Positions 16,646 through 23,763 of a DNA stretch of 42,743 bases are shown in pieces (within the stretch, counting starts at the first letter, position 1; each line of letters starts with the position of its first letter). This DNA comes from Euzebyales bacterium. GTDB lineage: Bacteria; Actinomycetota; Nitriliruptoria; Euzebyales; JAHELV01. The stretch is from assembly GCA_035461305.1 (NCBI GenBank), contig DATHVN010000174.1, forward strand, positions 1-42,743, written 5' to 3'. Below the pieces are notes generated by a model. The model saw nothing but the letters and a program-made list of their open reading frames with translations, made no database searches and was not told where the DNA came from. Made by a program: the position numbers and the translations under genes.

Positions 16646-16716
16646 CCTCATGCAGCGTCAGCGGTAGGTCGCGTGGCGTGACCTCATGCAGCGTCAGCGG
16701 TAGGTCGCGGCCATGA
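16642..16716 (+). CDS. 24-codon repeat-encoded bridging peptide between secD and secF
   Basis: ATG 16642 overlaps the secD stop as ATGA and the frame ends at TGA 16714-16716, overlapping the secF ATG at 16713 as ATGA. It reads two 12-residue units, MTSCSVSGRSRG and VTSCSVSGRSRP. The whole space between secD and secF is therefore one tiny cistron coupled on both sides. The two DNA units are identical over 28 bases. Coupled re-initiation from secD into secF is the inferred purpose. Confidence 0.6.
   Translation: MTSCSVSGRSRGVTSCSVSGRSRP
16643..16706 (+). repeat. tandem dispersed bridging repeat between secD and secF (two units)
   Basis: Units at 16643-16670 and 16679-16706 are identical and 36 bases apart. 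Each begins TGACCTCATG and ends AGCGGTAGGTC. The end pentamers GACCT and AGGTC and an inner GC pair flanked by a T-G wobble can form a hairpin with loop AGCGTCA. The last unit ends 6 bases before the secF ATG. Confidence 0.92.
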
Positions 16717-17714
16717 CAACTGCGACGGCACCGCGCAGCGGCCGCCTCAAGCGGTTCTTCGAGGGCGAGACGCACATCGACTTCGTCGGCCGGTCGCGCC
16801 TGTGGCTGCTCATCACGGTGGCGCTGCTGGTGCTGTCTGCACTGGCCATGGCCGTGCGCGGCCTGAACTTCGGCATCGACTTCACCGGTGGCTCGTCGAT
16901 GATCATCGAGGGCGCGACCGAGACGTTCACCGCCGAGGACGTCCGGGATGTCCTCAGTGAGATCGGGATCGACGAGGCCACGGTTCAACTGACGACCGAC
17001 GGAACCGGCGTGCTGATCTCGACGACGGCGCTCGACGAGGTCGCAGGAGTCCAGCAGCGCGAGGTGGTCACCGCGCTGGCTGACCTGACCGGCGCCGACC
17101 CGCAGCAGATCGAGGTCAGCGCGATCGGACCGCGCTGGGGGCAGCAGATCAGCCGGCAGGCACTGGAGGGCCTCGCGGTGTTCCTGGTGCTTGTCACGAT
17201 CTACATCTCGATCCGCTTCGAGTGGCGCATGGCGCTCGCCGCGCTGCTGACGCTGCTGCATGACGTGGTGGTGACGATCGGAATCTACGCTCTGGTCGGT
17301 TTCCAGGTGACGCCGGCGTCTGTCATCGCGCTGCTGACGATCCTGGGCTACTCGCTGTACGACACGGTGGTCGTGTTCGACAGGGTGACCGAGGACACCC
17401 AACGCCTGGGCTCGAGTGCATCGCGCACCTACTCCGAGGTCGCGAACCAGTCACTCAACGGCGTGCTCGTGCGCTCGCTGTCGACGTCGATCACGTCGCT
17501 GCTGCCGGTGGGCGCGCTGCTGTTCATCGGCGCGCAGCTCCTGGGTGCCACGACCTTGGAGGACCTGGCGCTGGCGTTGTTCATCGGCATGGCCGTCGGC
17601 ACCTACTCCTCGCTGGTCGTCGCCACGCCACTGCTGTGCTGGCTCAAGGAGCGCGAGCCCCGTTGGGCCGAGCTGCGCCATCGCCTGGAGACCCGGCGCG
17701 GCGGCGCGGCGTGA
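16713..17714 (+). CDS. secF: protein translocase subunit SecF
   Basis: Partner of SecD. The 333-residue protein has a first helix (LWLLITVALLVLSALAMAV), the conserved LNFGIDFTGGSSMIIEG near 51-67, a periplasmic domain to about 140, and five further helices. The motif LGYSLYDTVVVFDRVTED near 211-228 carries the conserved D-x-x-V-x-x-D-R, and SLNGVLVRSLSTSITSLLPV near 249-268 is typical. Length is normal. TGA 17712-17714 overlaps GTG 17711 of a bridging frame leading to apt. Confidence 0.97.
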   Translation: MTTATAPRSGRLKRFFEGETHIDFVGRSRLWLLITVALLVLSALAMAVRGLNFGIDFTGGSSMIIEGATETFTAEDVRDVLSEIGIDEATVQLTTDGTGVLISTTALDEVAGVQQREVVTALADLTGADPQQIEVSAIGPRWGQQISRQALEGLAVFLVLVTIYISIRFEWRMALAALLTLLHDVVVTIGIYALVGFQVTPASVIALLTILGYSLYDTVVVFDRVTEDTQRLGSSASRTYSEVANQSLNGVLVRSLSTSITSLLPVGALLFIGAQLLGATTLEDLALALFIGMAVGTYSSLVVATPLLCWLKEREPRWAELRHRLETRRGGAA

Positions 17715-17803
17715 TCGACGCGTCCGCAGCGCGCGCGACCGGTGACGCGGTGCCCGCGCGGTCCTCGTCTGACCGACGCGCCCGTGGGGGAGGCCGCCGA
17801 TGA
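17711..17803 (+). CDS. putative 30-codon bridging mini-cistron between secF and apt
   Basis: GTG 17711 overlaps the secF stop as GTGA. The frame stays open for 30 codons (beginning MIDASAARATGDAV and ending RRARGGGRR) and stops at TGA 17801-17803, overlapping the apt ATG at 17800. It fills the entire gap. It has no repeat and its composition is what random GC-rich DNA would give, so the support is only the double overlap and its match to the secD-secF arrangement. Confidence 0.35.
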   Translation: MIDASAARATGDAVPARSSSDRRARGGGRR

Positions 17804-18333
17804 GGATCTGGTTCGACGCGTCGATCCTGGCCGAGCACGTCCGCGACGTGCCCAACTTCCCCAACGAAGGCGTGACCTTCAAGGACATCACGCCGCTGCT
17901 GGGGAACCCCGCGGCGTTCTCGAGCGCCGTCGATGCCATCGTGGTCAGCTTCGGCCGCGGCTCGATCGACAAGGTCGTGGGCATCGAGGCCCGCGGGTTC
18001 ATCCTCGCAACGCCCGTCGCGTACCACTTCGGCGCGGGGTTCGTGCCGATGCGCAAGCGGGGCAAGCTGCCGCGCGAGACGTACCAGGAGACCTACGACC
18101 TCGAATACGGTACCGAGACGCTCGAGGTCCACGCCGACGCCTTCGACGACGGCGACCGGGTGCTGATCGTCGACGACGTTCTCGCCACCGGGGGCACCGC
18201 CGCGGCGGCGTGTGGGCTGGTCACACGCGCCGGCGGGCACGTCGCCGGTCTCGCGTTCCTCATCGAGCTGACCTTCCTCGGTGGCGCCGACCGCATCTCG
18301 GGGCACGACTACACGAGCCTGCTCACCTACTGA
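17800..18333 (+). CDS. apt: adenine phosphoribosyltransferase
   Basis: Salvages adenine to AMP using PRPP. The 177-residue protein shows DVPNFPNEGVTFKDITPLLG near 14-33, GIEARGFILATPVAYHFGAG near 63-82 and the PRPP loop VLIVDDVLATGGTAAAA near 122-138. ATG 17800 is preceded by GGGGGAGG at 17786-17793. The position between secF and rel is conserved in actinobacteria. Confidence 0.96.
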   Translation: MRIWFDASILAEHVRDVPNFPNEGVTFKDITPLLGNPAAFSSAVDAIVVSFGRGSIDKVVGIEARGFILATPVAYHFGAGFVPMRKRGKLPRETYQETYDLEYGTETLEVHADAFDDGDRVLIVDDVLATGGTAAAACGLVTRAGGHVAGLAFLIELTFLGGADRISGHDYTSLLTY

Positions 18334-18340
18334 TCTCGTC

Positions 18341-18362
18341 GTAGGTCGCGTGGTCCGTGACC
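18341..18362 (+). repeat. fragment resembling the bridging repeat after apt
   Basis: GTAGGTCGCGTGG followed shortly by GTGACC matches the joint between two units in the secD-secF array, where GTAGGTCGCGTGG is followed by CGTGACC. Here two extra bases separate the halves and no full unit flanks them. It may be a remnant of the same family. Confidence 0.3.
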
Positions 18363-18393
18363 CGACAAACGGTTGCATCCCGACGCCGCGTCA

Positions 18394-18423
18394 TTGTTCA
18401 CGCGTCCGACGCCTGGCTATCAT
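18394..18423 (+). promoter_or_regulatory. rel promoter (TTGTTC, 18-base spacer, TATCAT)
   Basis: A -35 TTGTTC at 18394-18399 and a -10 TATCAT at 18418-18423 are 18 bases apart, a good housekeeping-type promoter. Transcription would start near 18430, only a few bases before the ATG at 18433 of the leader frame. Confidence 0.55.
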
Positions 18424-18432
18424 GGTCTGCAG

Positions 18433-18477
18433 ATGCGGCATTTGCCCGGCATCGAAGGGATCGTTGGGCGTGGATGA
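18433..18477 (+). CDS. possible leaderless upstream peptide overlapping the rel start
   Basis: ATG 18433 follows the predicted transcription start by only a few bases. The frame encodes MRHLPGIEGIVGRG and stops at TGA 18475-18477, overlapping the rel start (GTG 18470) by 8 bases. Ribosomes finishing it would be positioned on the rel start. No run of one amino acid is present that would indicate classical attenuation. The AAGGGA of rel lies inside this frame. Confidence 0.35.
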   Translation: MRHLPGIEGIVGRG

Positions 18478-20896
18478 CGGTGTGGCGCGGACGACGGGTC
18501 GCAACGCGGCCGATGTCGTCGATGCACCGCACGACGCGACCGCGCTGGAGATCACCCAGCCCCTGCCACGCATCGATCCGTCGCAGGCGCCACCCGGGGT
18601 CACCGACCCGCGTCGAGAGGCCGCGCAGCTGATCGAGGGCCTGCCGCGGGCGCGACCTTCCGGCGTCAAGGCCGTGCTGTCGCGGCTGCCGTTCGACCTC
18701 GGCCTGCAGGTGCCCGACCTGCTGCAGCCGCTGGTCGGCAAGCTCAAGCAGCACTCGCCGAAGGTCGAGGTCCGCGAGGTCGTCCGCGCCTACATCTGCG
18801 CCGAGCGTGCCCACGAGGGCCAGAAGCGCAAGTCCGGCGAGCCCTACATCGTCCACCCGGTCGGTGTCGCCGAGACGCTCGCCGAGCTGGGGATGGACAC
18901 GCCGACCATCGTCGCGGCGCTGCTGCACGACACGGTGGAGGACACCGTCATGAGCTCCGCCGAGCTCGCCGCCGAGTTCGGCGACGAGGTCGCGATGCTC
19001 GTCGACGGGGTCACCAAGCTCGACCGGGTGCAGGTCAACTCGTCACTCGAGCGCCAGGCCGAGTCACTGCGCAAGATGCTTGTGGCGATGGCGCGTGACT
19101 ACAGGGTCCTGCTGATCAAGCTGGCCGACCGGCTCCACAACATGCGCACCCTGCACCACATGCCGCGCCACAAGCAGGAGTACATCGCCGACGAGACCCT
19201 GCAGATCTACGCCCCGCTCGCGCACCGCCTGGGCATGCAGAACTTCAAGTGGCAGCTGGAGGACCTCGCCTTCGCCACGCTGCACGCCAAGCGCTACGAC
19301 GAGCTCAAGGCGATGGTCCGCGAGCGCCAGCCAGAGCGCGACCGCTACCTCGAACGGGTCGTCGGCGATGTCGAGCAGCTCCTGCGCGGCGTGAAGATCA
19401 GGGCCGAGGTCAGCGGCCGGCCGAAGCACTACTACTCGATCTACGAGAAGATGGTGCGCCGCGGCAAGGAGTTCTCCGAGATCTTCGACCTCGTGGGCAT
19501 CCGCGTGATCGTCGACAGCGTCAAGGACTGCTACGGCGCGCTGGGCATGATCCACTCGCGATGGCATCCGGTCCCCGGCCGGTTCAAGGACTACATCGCG
19601 ATGCCGAAGTTCAACCTGTACCAGTCGCTGCACACGACGGTCATGGGTCCCGGCGGGATGACGCTGGAGGTGCAGATCCGCACCCAGGCCATGCACCGCA
19701 CCGCCGAGTACGGGGTCGCGGCGCACTGGAAGTACAAGCAGGCGACGCGGTCGGACCACTCCGAGGCCCAGTGGCTCGCGCAGATGATCGACATGCACCA
19801 GGCGACCGCGGAGCCCGACGAGTTCCTGTCGAACATGCGACTGGACCTCGACGCCGACGAGGTGTTCGTCTTCACCCCCGACGGAGACATCAAGTCGCTG
19901 CCGACGGGCTCGACGCCCGTCGACTTCGCCTACGCGATCCACACGGAGGTTGGGCACCGCACCGTCGGCGCCCGCGTCAACGGTCGGCTCGTGTCGCTCG
20001 AGTACGAGCTGCACAACGGCGAGACCGTCGAGATCCTGACGTCCAAGGCGCAGGAGGCGGGGCCGAGCCGGGACTGGCTCGACTTCGTCGGCTCGTCACG
20101 CGCCCGGTCCAAGATCCGCCAGTGGTTCTCACGCGAGCGGCGCGTTGACGCGATCGAGAAGGGGCGCGGCGCGCTGAAGGCCGAGCTCGGGCGACAGCGC
20201 TCGGGGTGGCGCCGCCTGATGACCGGCTCGGAGATCGCGGCGGTCGCCGAGGACATGAACTACGCCGACCTCGACGCGCTGTACCGTGCGATCGGCGAGG
20301 GCCACCTCGCGCCGCAGACGGTGGTCAGCCATCTCATCGGTCGCTTGACCGACGAGGACCAGGGCGAGGAGATCCTGCCGCCGTCGGTCGCCGAACCACC
20401 GTTGCGCGGCGTCACCGCGGTCCTCGTCGACGGGCTCGACGACGTGATGGTCTCGCTCGCGCAGTGCTGCAACCCTGTGCCCGGCGACGAGATCCTGGGC
20501 TTCATCACCCGCGGGCGCGGTGTCACCGTCCACCGCTCGGACTGCACGAACGCCGAGGACCTGCGACGCCAGACGGACCGGCTGATCGACGTGTCGTGGG
20601 ACAGCAGCGTCCTGGCGATGTTCCGGGTGACGATGCAGGTCGACGCGCTGGACCGCAAGCATCTGCTGCGCGACATCACGACCGTGCTCGGCGACCTGCA
20701 CGTCAACATCCTCAGCGCGCAGGTCACGACGCGCCGAGACCGTGTGGCCAAGCTGCGGTTCACCTTCGAGCTGGCGGACATCACCCACCTCGACCACATC
20801 CTCGCCCAGGTCATGCGGATCGAGTCGGTGTACGACGCCTTCCGGGTCATCCCGCGCAGGAACGGCAACGGCGTCAGCGCTGACGACGACGCCTGA
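18470..20896 (+). CDS. rel: bifunctional (p)ppGpp synthetase/hydrolase, RelA/SpoT family
   Basis: Makes and degrades the stringent-response alarmone. The 808-residue protein has all the long-Rel domains: HD hydrolase with KSGEPYIVHPVGVAETL and VAALLHDTVEDT near 144-155, synthetase with RGKEFSEIFDLVGIRVIVDS near 328-347 and YQSLHTTVMGPGG near 384-396, TGS with DEVFVFTPDGDIKSLPTGST near 462-481, and a C-terminal zinc-finger-like QCCNPVPGDEILGF with an ACT domain. The HD motif is intact, so both activities are expected. GTG 18470 is chosen because AAGGGA lies at 18455-18460 and upstream sequence is non-conserved. The 3' end overlaps the convergent TrkA-C gene by 23 bases. Confidence 0.96.
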   Translation: MDDGVARTTGRNAADVVDAPHDATALEITQPLPRIDPSQAPPGVTDPRREAAQLIEGLPRARPSGVKAVLSRLPFDLGLQVPDLLQPLVGKLKQHSPKVEVREVVRAYICAERAHEGQKRKSGEPYIVHPVGVAETLAELGMDTPTIVAALLHDTVEDTVMSSAELAAEFGDEVAMLVDGVTKLDRVQVNSSLERQAESLRKMLVAMARDYRVLLIKLADRLHNMRTLHHMPRHKQEYIADETLQIYAPLAHRLGMQNFKWQLEDLAFATLHAKRYDELKAMVRERQPERDRYLERVVGDVEQLLRGVKIRAEVSGRPKHYYSIYEKMVRRGKEFSEIFDLVGIRVIVDSVKDCYGALGMIHSRWHPVPGRFKDYIAMPKFNLYQSLHTTVMGPGGMTLEVQIRTQAMHRTAEYGVAAHWKYKQATRSDHSEAQWLAQMIDMHQATAEPDEFLSNMRLDLDADEVFVFTPDGDIKSLPTGSTPVDFAYAIHTEVGHRTVGARVNGRLVSLEYELHNGETVEILTSKAQEAGPSRDWLDFVGSSRARSKIRQWFSRERRVDAIEKGRGALKAELGRQRSGWRRLMTGSEIAAVAEDMNYADLDALYRAIGEGHLAPQTVVSHLIGRLTDEDQGEEILPPSVAEPPLRGVTAVLVDGLDDVMVSLAQCCNPVPGDEILGFITRGRGVTVHRSDCTNAEDLRRQTDRLIDVSWDSSVLAMFRVTMQVDALDRKHLLRDITTVLGDLHVNILSAQVTTRRDRVAKLRFTFELADITHLDHILAQVMRIESVYDAFRVIPRRNGNGVSADDDA

Positions 20897-21785
20897 TTCC
20901 CCCACCGGTCGGTGGTCCGCGCCTTCGAGGACGGTTGTGGTCCTCCGACGACTCGGCTGCGGCCGCGTCGGTCGCACCATGGTCGTCCGCGCCCTCCAGG
21001 TTCGGCTCGTCGCCTGTCTCGGTGGCCTGTGCGACCCGTTCGAGGCGCTCGATCTCGCGCTGTGCGACGATGGCGTCGCGGTGGGCCCGCTCACCGGCGG
21101 TGCCGCTGCGCCGCTCATCGAGCTCAGCGAGCCGCTCGACCGGGCCGTACACGAGCAGCGTGTCGCCCGGGCGGGCCCGGTAGGTGCCCTTGGGCGCGCC
21201 GTAGTAGTGGTCGCCGCGGACGATGCCGAGCACCAGCAGGCCCTCGTGCGACAGGTCGAGCTCGGCAAGCGTCCGGTCGGCCAGCCAGTCGCCGGCCTCG
21301 ACCAGCAGCTCCGAGATCCCGTAGTCGCTCGACAGGCGCAGCATGTTGCCGTAGTCGCGGACGTCGACGTCGGTCATGCGCTTGACCAGCCCGGCGAAGA
21401 CGCGGGCCAGCACGCGATCGAGGGTCGGGATCCGCAGGATCATCCAGAGGATGAACACGCCGACGATGATCTGCAGCCCACGTTCGAGGCCCGAGCCGAA
21501 CCCCGAGACGTCGAGGAACGAGCCAATCAGAGTAGCGATGATGGCCGCACTGCCCAGGCTTCCGACGCTCATGAGCGTCATGACGATGCGTCGGCGCGCG
21601 GGGTGGCTGACCACCGACTCGGACTCGTTGGTCGTGTACCCGGCGCCAGAGAGAGCCGACCGAGCCTGGAACTTTGCGATCGGACGGGGCAGCCCCGTCG
21701 CTGTGAGCGCGATCGTGCCGAGCCGGCCGATGAGCAGGGTCACGGCGGCGACGAGCAGCAGAGAGATGACCTGGAACACCGCCAC
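20874..21785 (-). CDS. membrane protein with TrkA-C (RCK_C) domain
   Basis: A 303-residue protein with about three N-terminal membrane helices (VISLLLVAAVTLLIGRLG, LMSVGSLGSAAIIATLIGSF and LERGLQIIVGVFILWMILRI) followed at about 145-220 by a cytosolic TrkA-C domain (SELLVEAGDWLADRTLAELD, ending GDTLLVYGPVERLAELDE). TrkA-C domains bind small ligands and gate ion transport or regulate transporters. The C-terminal 70 residues are charged and low in complexity. It is divergently transcribed from the MBL gene and convergent with rel. The transported ion, if any, is unknown. Confidence 0.75.
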   Translation of the reverse strand: MAVFQVISLLLVAAVTLLIGRLGTIALTATGLPRPIAKFQARSALSGAGYTTNESESVVSHPARRRIVMTLMSVGSLGSAAIIATLIGSFLDVSGFGSGLERGLQIIVGVFILWMILRIPTLDRVLARVFAGLVKRMTDVDVRDYGNMLRLSSDYGISELLVEAGDWLADRTLAELDLSHEGLLVLGIVRGDHYYGAPKGTYRARPGDTLLVYGPVERLAELDERRSGTAGERAHRDAIVAQREIERLERVAQATETGDEPNLEGADDHGATDAAAAESSEDHNRPRRRGPPTGGGIRRRRQR

Positions 21786-21845
21786 TCCTCTCGGTCGTCA
21801 TGGTGTGCCGCTTCGATCGTCGGCCGCGCCCGCTGCGACGACGGG

Positions 21846-21851
21846 TACCGT
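21846..21851 (+). promoter_or_regulatory. -10 element (TACCGT) upstream of the MBL hydrolase gene
   Basis: TACCGT lies 84 bases before the ATG at 21936 in the divergent gap. The same hexamer precedes aroC. No clear -35 box. Confidence 0.35.
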
Positions 21852-21935
21852 TCGGTCCGGCCCGTGGGACCCAGCTGTACAGCGCAACCGGTCCAGCGCG
21901 TGCATCGTGGGAACTCCACGAAGGAAAGGGTACGC

Positions 21936-22607
21936 ATGTCCCGCCATGTGATCGACCGCCTCGTGCTCGGGATGTGGCAGGCGAACTGCTTCATCGTCGG
22001 TGACCGTGAGGCCGGCGCGGCGGTGGTCGTCGATCCGGGCCAGGACGGCGCTGACGACGTCATGGGACATCTGGACGCGCTCGACCTGGAGTGCAAGGCC
22101 GTCCTCCTGACGCACGGGCACCTCGACCACCTCTGGTCGGCGCCGGACCTCGCGACCCGCCTTGACGTGCCGGTGCTACTCCACCCCGACGACCGTTGGC
22201 TGTGGGACAATCCCGCCGCGGGCTTCGGTGCGCCGCTGGCGGGCCTCGAGGCGCAGTTCGGGCTGCGATGGGAGCCGCCGTCCGAGCGGCTCGAGCCGCT
22301 CGCGGACGGGCAGACGCTGCCGCACGCCGGCCTCAGGCTGCAGGTCCGTCACACGCCTGGGCACACGCCGGGATCGTGCGTGTTCATCGCCGACAACGGC
22401 GAGCCGATCATGCTGTCGGGCGACCTGCTGTTCGCTGGTTCCGTCGGACGGACGGACCTCCCGCGCGGATCGATGGCCGAGCAGAACGACTCACTGAAGC
22501 GCGTGGTGCTGCCGCTGGCCGACGACACCCGCGTCCACCCCGGCCACGGCCCCGACACGACGGTGGGCATCGAGCGCGCCACCAACCCCTTCCTGCGCGC
22601 CCTCTAG
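21936..22607 (+). CDS. MBL-fold metallo-hydrolase, glyoxalase II-like
   Basis: A 223-residue zinc hydrolase. The metal-binding motif THGHLDH lies at about residues 58-64; further metal ligands are in VRHTPGHTPGSCVFI near 137-151, MLSGDLLFAGSVGRTDLP near 159-176 and RVHPGHGPDTTVGIE near 200-214. It resembles the short glyoxalase II-like (YcbL-type) group, and a member stands near rel in mycobacteria. The start ATG 21936 has AAGGAAAGG at 21921-21929. The natural substrate is not evident. Confidence 0.88.
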   Translation: MSRHVIDRLVLGMWQANCFIVGDREAGAAVVVDPGQDGADDVMGHLDALDLECKAVLLTHGHLDHLWSAPDLATRLDVPVLLHPDDRWLWDNPAAGFGAPLAGLEAQFGLRWEPPSERLEPLADGQTLPHAGLRLQVRHTPGHTPGSCVFIADNGEPIMLSGDLLFAGSVGRTDLPRGSMAEQNDSLKRVVLPLADDTRVHPGHGPDTTVGIERATNPFLRAL

Positions 22608-22632
22608 CCCCGCCACCACCCGAAGACCGACC

Positions 22633-22799
22633 ACCACCCCGAGGTTCGCTGCACCACCTTCGGTCGCGAGGTTCGGGGAGGTGAGCGACGTTCGTGCTGG
22701 GTGCGAAGAGTCGCCCACACCTCGAGGTCTGGACGACCACCCCGAAGTTCGCTGCACCACCTTCGGTCGCGAGGTTCGGGGTGGTGAGCGACGTTCGTG
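22633..22799. repeat. two 64-base palindromic repeats between convergent genes
   Basis: Nearly identical blocks at 22633-22696 and 22736-22799 (about 62 of 64 positions) are 103 bases apart. Each begins ACCACCCCGA and holds an inverted copy ending GTTCGGGG(A/T)GGT. In the second block, arms 22736-22752 and 22769-22785 pair at 15 of 17 positions around a 16-base loop. They lie between the ends of the MBL gene and the UbiA gene, so a bidirectional terminator is possible, though no T-tract follows. Both strands of the repeat are open for translation, but in different frames, so it is not a protein repeat. Confidence 0.75.
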
Positions 22800-22868
22800 G
22801 CAGAGCTGGACTGCGCACCCCACCCGACGTCTGTCCACCGCCTCGACAGTCACGGACAACGCTGCATC

Positions 22869-23687
22869 TCATGCCAGGGCCGCCCCGCTGAGCACCACCC
22901 CGAACGTCAGGAGGAGCAGCAGGGCGACGACACCGCGGAAGGCCGCGCGGTCGCGGCCACGCAGCGTTGCCGCGACGATCCACGCGAGTCCGATCGCACC
23001 GGAGACCCCGATCAGCGTCGCCGCCGCGCGGGACGTCGCGCCGTACGTGACCAGCGCGACGCCGGTGGCCACGAGGATGGTCGCGAACCAGAGCGCCCGG
23101 CGACGGCCGAGCCGGTGCGGGAGTCCCTCGACGCCGGTCGCCCGGTCATGCTCGAGATCGGGGATCGCGTTCGCGAGGTGGGCACCACCGCCGAGCACCG
23201 CGCCGGCGGCCATGATCCACCACGCCGGCCAGCGGCCGAGCGGCTCGGTCAGGGTCACGACGGCAGGCAGGAGACCGAACGCCACCATCCACGGCACGAT
23301 GCTGAACGCGCTCCGTTTCGCCACGACGTTGTAGATCCAGCCGGCGGCGACGCCGGTGAGGTGCACGACCGCGGCCACGACGCCGAGCGCGAACGACGCT
23401 GCGACGCAGACGATGAGCGCGCTGAGCGCGGCCCCGAGGACCGTCCGCGGAGCGACCTCGTGCTGCGCGACGGGCTTGTCGAGACGGTGTCCGGCACGGT
23501 CCCTGTGCCGGTCGAGCCAGTCGTTGCTCCAGCCGATCGACAGCTGTCCGCTGCCCACAGCCAGCATGACGAGAGCCGACCGGGCACCGAGACCGGCACC
23601 GACCGCGAGCGCGGTCGCCGCCAGCGTCACCGCGGCCGACGGCTCGGGATGGGCCGCACGCAGCAGTGGTCCGAGGCGGCGTAGCAT
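22869..23687 (-). CDS. UbiA-family prenyltransferase
   Basis: A 272-residue polytopic membrane protein on the minus strand. It carries the first Asp-rich substrate motif of the UbiA superfamily in SNDWLDRHRDRAGHRLDKPV near 56-75 (N-D-x2-D-x4-D) and the second in LANAIPDLEHDRATGVEGLP near 170-189 (D-x3-D). About eight hydrophobic helices follow the family layout. It would attach an isoprenoid chain to an aromatic or lipid acceptor; the acceptor cannot be told, and no quinone genes are nearby. ATG at 23687 is taken as start, since an upstream 22-residue extension is unconserved. Confidence 0.85.
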   Translation of the reverse strand: MLRRLGPLLRAAHPEPSAAVTLAATALAVGAGLGARSALVMLAVGSGQLSIGWSNDWLDRHRDRAGHRLDKPVAQHEVAPRTVLGAALSALIVCVAASFALGVVAAVVHLTGVAAGWIYNVVAKRSAFSIVPWMVAFGLLPAVVTLTEPLGRWPAWWIMAAGAVLGGGAHLANAIPDLEHDRATGVEGLPHRLGRRRALWFATILVATGVALVTYGATSRAAATLIGVSGAIGLAWIVAATLRGRDRAAFRGVVALLLLLTFGVVLSGAALA

Positions 23688-23763
23688 GGGTCGCTGCGCC
23701 CTCCGTCTAGGCGTATCTCCCCAGTCACCGCCCATGCGGCGCAGCACACACAAGGATCATTCG

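Noticed and set aside
15431-16651. Minus-strand 406-codon frame opposite secD
   Set aside because: Arg/Gln/His-rich composition typical of the reverse of a GC-rich gene; no domains.
22491-22983. Minus-strand small proteins sharing TPNLATEGGAAN as a gene family
   Set aside because: The shared text comes from the duplicated DNA palindrome read in two different frames and lacks ribosome binding sites.
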